DNA of 32,965 nt from Oscillospiraceae bacterium (GTDB lineage: Bacteria; Bacillota; Clostridia; Oscillospirales; Acutalibacteraceae). Below the pieces are notes generated by a model, which did no database searches, had not been told where the DNA came from, and saw only the letters and a program-made list of their open reading frames with translations. The stretch is from contig SVOA01000018.1 of assembly GCA_015066635.1 (NCBI GenBank), forward strand, positions 1-32,965, given 5' to 3'. The position numbers and the translations under genes were made by a program. Shown here one piece after another: positions 31,502 to 32,965 of this stretch (positions are counted from its first letter, which is position 1; the number at the start of each line of letters is the position of its first letter).

Positions 31502-32956
31502 TTAGCCTGTAAATGAACCGGCAACAGATTCGCCTTTTTCCTCAGCCTGCTTCTCGGTTACCTCTGCACGGCGTTTGAGAACCTGAATAACCTTGTTCTG
31601 CTTTGACGAGTCGTAATCCCAGAAGAAGTACGGTATAGTCATCAGCAGGAAGCCTGCAATATCGAACAGAATCGGTATAACTATTATCTTGACTCTTGAC
31701 ATATCGACAAACAGGACATCCCAGTTGGAGTTGAATCCGAATTTCAGCAGCAGTATCGGTATGATAAGACCGACAACAGCGGTAATCGGGCCGGTAATCC
31801 AGCCGAAAATTCCCGAGAATGCTTCAAGGCGTTCGCCCGACAGATACATCTGATAGTCGTTGATGCGTATATCCATATCATGACCGACAGCGGTCGGAAC
31901 AGTATGAGTAGCTTCAAGGAAGAACAGAACGATAAGACAGATAATACCGCAAAGCTGAACGTTGTCGCCGCAGAGCAGTATTGCCGCAACGACTATCGAC
32001 CAGCCGACTGCGCGTGAAATCTGATAGAAAATCATTATCTGTTTATATGTAAATCTTTTGATAAAATACGGTGTAAAGAAATCGGGCGGAGTACCCGCAA
32101 ACGAAACCGCCGAAACGATGAGTCCGTAAGCAAGACCGCTCAGACGGAAGGTGTAAAGATAAAGGACCGTTGTGAATGCGAGCATTCCGTTACCCAGCGA
32201 GTCAATCAAGCCGACAATGGTAAGCACCCACTTGTACTTGTTTCGCATAACGCCGAAAATTCCGTCCCAGAATTTAATCTGAACTTTCTCCTCAAGAGGC
32301 GGTTGCGGGATTCTCTCTTTGATTCTGCTGGCAAAAATCATTGTCAGCGTTGCAAAGCCGATAAAGATTATCGGGATAACATATCTGTAAACGTTTATGT
32401 CCGCCCACTCGTCTCTCGTAAAGCCTATTGCTATCGGAATTACAATAACCATCAGAGAGTTGAGAATATGCGAGAGCTTTATAGGATATGTTCTGATAAG
32501 AATTCTCTCCTGCATATTCGGGCTGATGTTCTGCGCGCAGTTTTCAAGGCAGTTACCGAAGGCGTAGAGGTTGTATATTGCAAACAGAAGGTTCGCTATC
32601 CAAACTCTTGTAACCTCGTCCTTTATTGCGTAAACAGGGAGCCAGCCTATAAGCACAACCATTATGCACTTGGGAACAACATCGCTGTAAAGGAAGTATT
32701 TATATCTTCCGAATTTGGGTATTAACTTCTTGCGCCAGAAAATTCCTCTCGAGCCTGCCCAGCCGTTCCACAGAATGTGCGTACCGAGAATTTTTATTGA
32801 TGATGCCGCCGACAGACCTCTGATTGAGTTGAGAGATGCGACCAGCCAGTTATTCGGGTTAAGGAACGGTTCAAAGTTAAACAGAATCAGGAAAATACCG
32901 ATTATCATTGAAAAGAAATAAACGGTATAGAGTTTCCTCTCCGTTTTCTTGGGCAT
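31502..32956 (-). CDS. MFS transporter, GPH-like (possibly truncated at the window edge)
   Basis: At least 484 residues with about 12 transmembrane helices, resembling the MFS/GPH (glycoside-pentoside-hexuronide:cation symporter) group. The N-terminal half ends in a cytosolic loop with RIKERIPQPPLEEK. Other helices include IVGLIDSLGNGMLAFTTVLY and VSAVSFAGTPPDFF. The C-terminus is a charged Lys/Glu tail. The substrate is not deducible; the LRR protein gene lies 13 nt downstream. The ATG at 32956 has only 9 bases before the window edge, and the frame stays open upstream (Leu-Gly-Phe), so the true start may lie outside. Confidence 0.78.
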   Translation of the reverse strand: MPKKTERKLYTVYFFSMIIGIFLILFNFEPFLNPNNWLVASLNSIRGLSAASSIKILGTHILWNGWAGSRGIFWRKKLIPKFGRYKYFLYSDVVPKCIMVVLIGWLPVYAIKDEVTRVWIANLLFAIYNLYAFGNCLENCAQNISPNMQERILIRTYPIKLSHILNSLMVIVIPIAIGFTRDEWADINVYRYVIPIIFIGFATLTMIFASRIKERIPQPPLEEKVQIKFWDGIFGVMRNKYKWVLTIVGLIDSLGNGMLAFTTVLYLYTFRLSGLAYGLIVSAVSFAGTPPDFFTPYFIKRFTYKQIMIFYQISRAVGWSIVVAAILLCGDNVQLCGIICLIVLFFLEATHTVPTAVGHDMDIRINDYQMYLSGERLEAFSGIFGWITGPITAVVGLIIPILLLKFGFNSNWDVLFVDMSRVKIIVIPILFDIAGFLLMTIPYFFWDYDSSKQNKVIQVLKRRAEVTEKQAEEKGESVAGSFTG

Positions 32957-32965
32957 AAAGCCAAG

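Noticed and set aside
1-32965. CRISPR arrays, insertion sequences and rRNA genes
   Set aside because: No regularly spaced repeats, transposase motifs or rRNA sequences were seen.

Overview
The window looks like a chromosomal segment from an anaerobic, hydrogen-metabolising Firmicute of class Clostridia, probably a gut or rumen Oscillospirales/Ruminococcus-like bacterium. This rests on gene content: the HydE/HydG/HydF maturases of [FeFe] hydrogenase, a type I dockerin on a secreted protein, Rnf-family membrane genes, a BspA-type leucine-rich repeat protein, GGAGG ribosome binding sites, TTG/GTG starts and textbook TTGACA/TATAAT promoters. No 16S gene or species marker is present, so the placement is inference.

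Layout. 1-2160 is AT-richer than the rest and reads as accessory DNA: a partial minus-strand ORF, three tandem hairpins, a voltage-gated K+ channel-like protein and a TM2-HIRAN membrane protein. It abuts the 3' end of a tRNA-Leu(GAG). 2521-5476 (minus) is a two-gene unit of a TrpX-type substrate-binding lipoprotein and a GH36 alpha-galactosidase. 5649-7186 encodes a YhhN-like membrane protein and an MscS channel. 7318-8664 is rmuC. 8817-12545 is hydE-hydG-hydF under a perfect-consensus promoter. 12608-14788 holds a small DUF6514-like gene, a macro-domain protein with a C-terminal helical domain, and a von Willebrand A protein. 14862-17102 (minus) is a tight three-gene unit: unknown protein, TPR protein, DUF4037 nucleotidyltransferase-fold protein. 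17269-18502 is trmO plus a DUF5662 gene. 18579-22349 (minus) is murL-murD-nudix-maf. 22495-25659 carries a dockerin-tagged secreted transglutaminase-like protein, a membrane-anchored protein of unknown function and rpe. 25637-26152 (minus) is a MecA-like gene. 26249-30133 is an Rnf D/E/A-like triad followed by a membrane-anchored DUF4015 glycoside hydrolase-like protein. 30196-32956 (minus) is an MFS/GPH-type transporter and a membrane-anchored LRR protein.

Two regions stand out. First, the three Rnf-like subunits keep the family fold and C-terminal signatures, but the cysteines expected to bind the intramembrane [2Fe-2S] cluster are replaced in both the RnfA-like and RnfE-like proteins. The flavin-attachment motif of the RnfD-like protein is also degenerate (D-x-x-A-G-E-S instead of D-x-x-S-G-A-T), and RnfB, RnfC and RnfG are not adjacent. 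This looks like an Rnf-derived membrane complex repurposed for something other than electron transfer. Second, a murL-like gene overlaps murD, which suggests that D-glutamate enters peptidoglycan by L-Glu ligation followed by epimerisation on the UDP-precursor, the route described in Xanthomonas.

All identifications come from reading the sequence by eye. Starts were moved from the longest possible frame wherever a ribosome binding site or promoter decided the matter.
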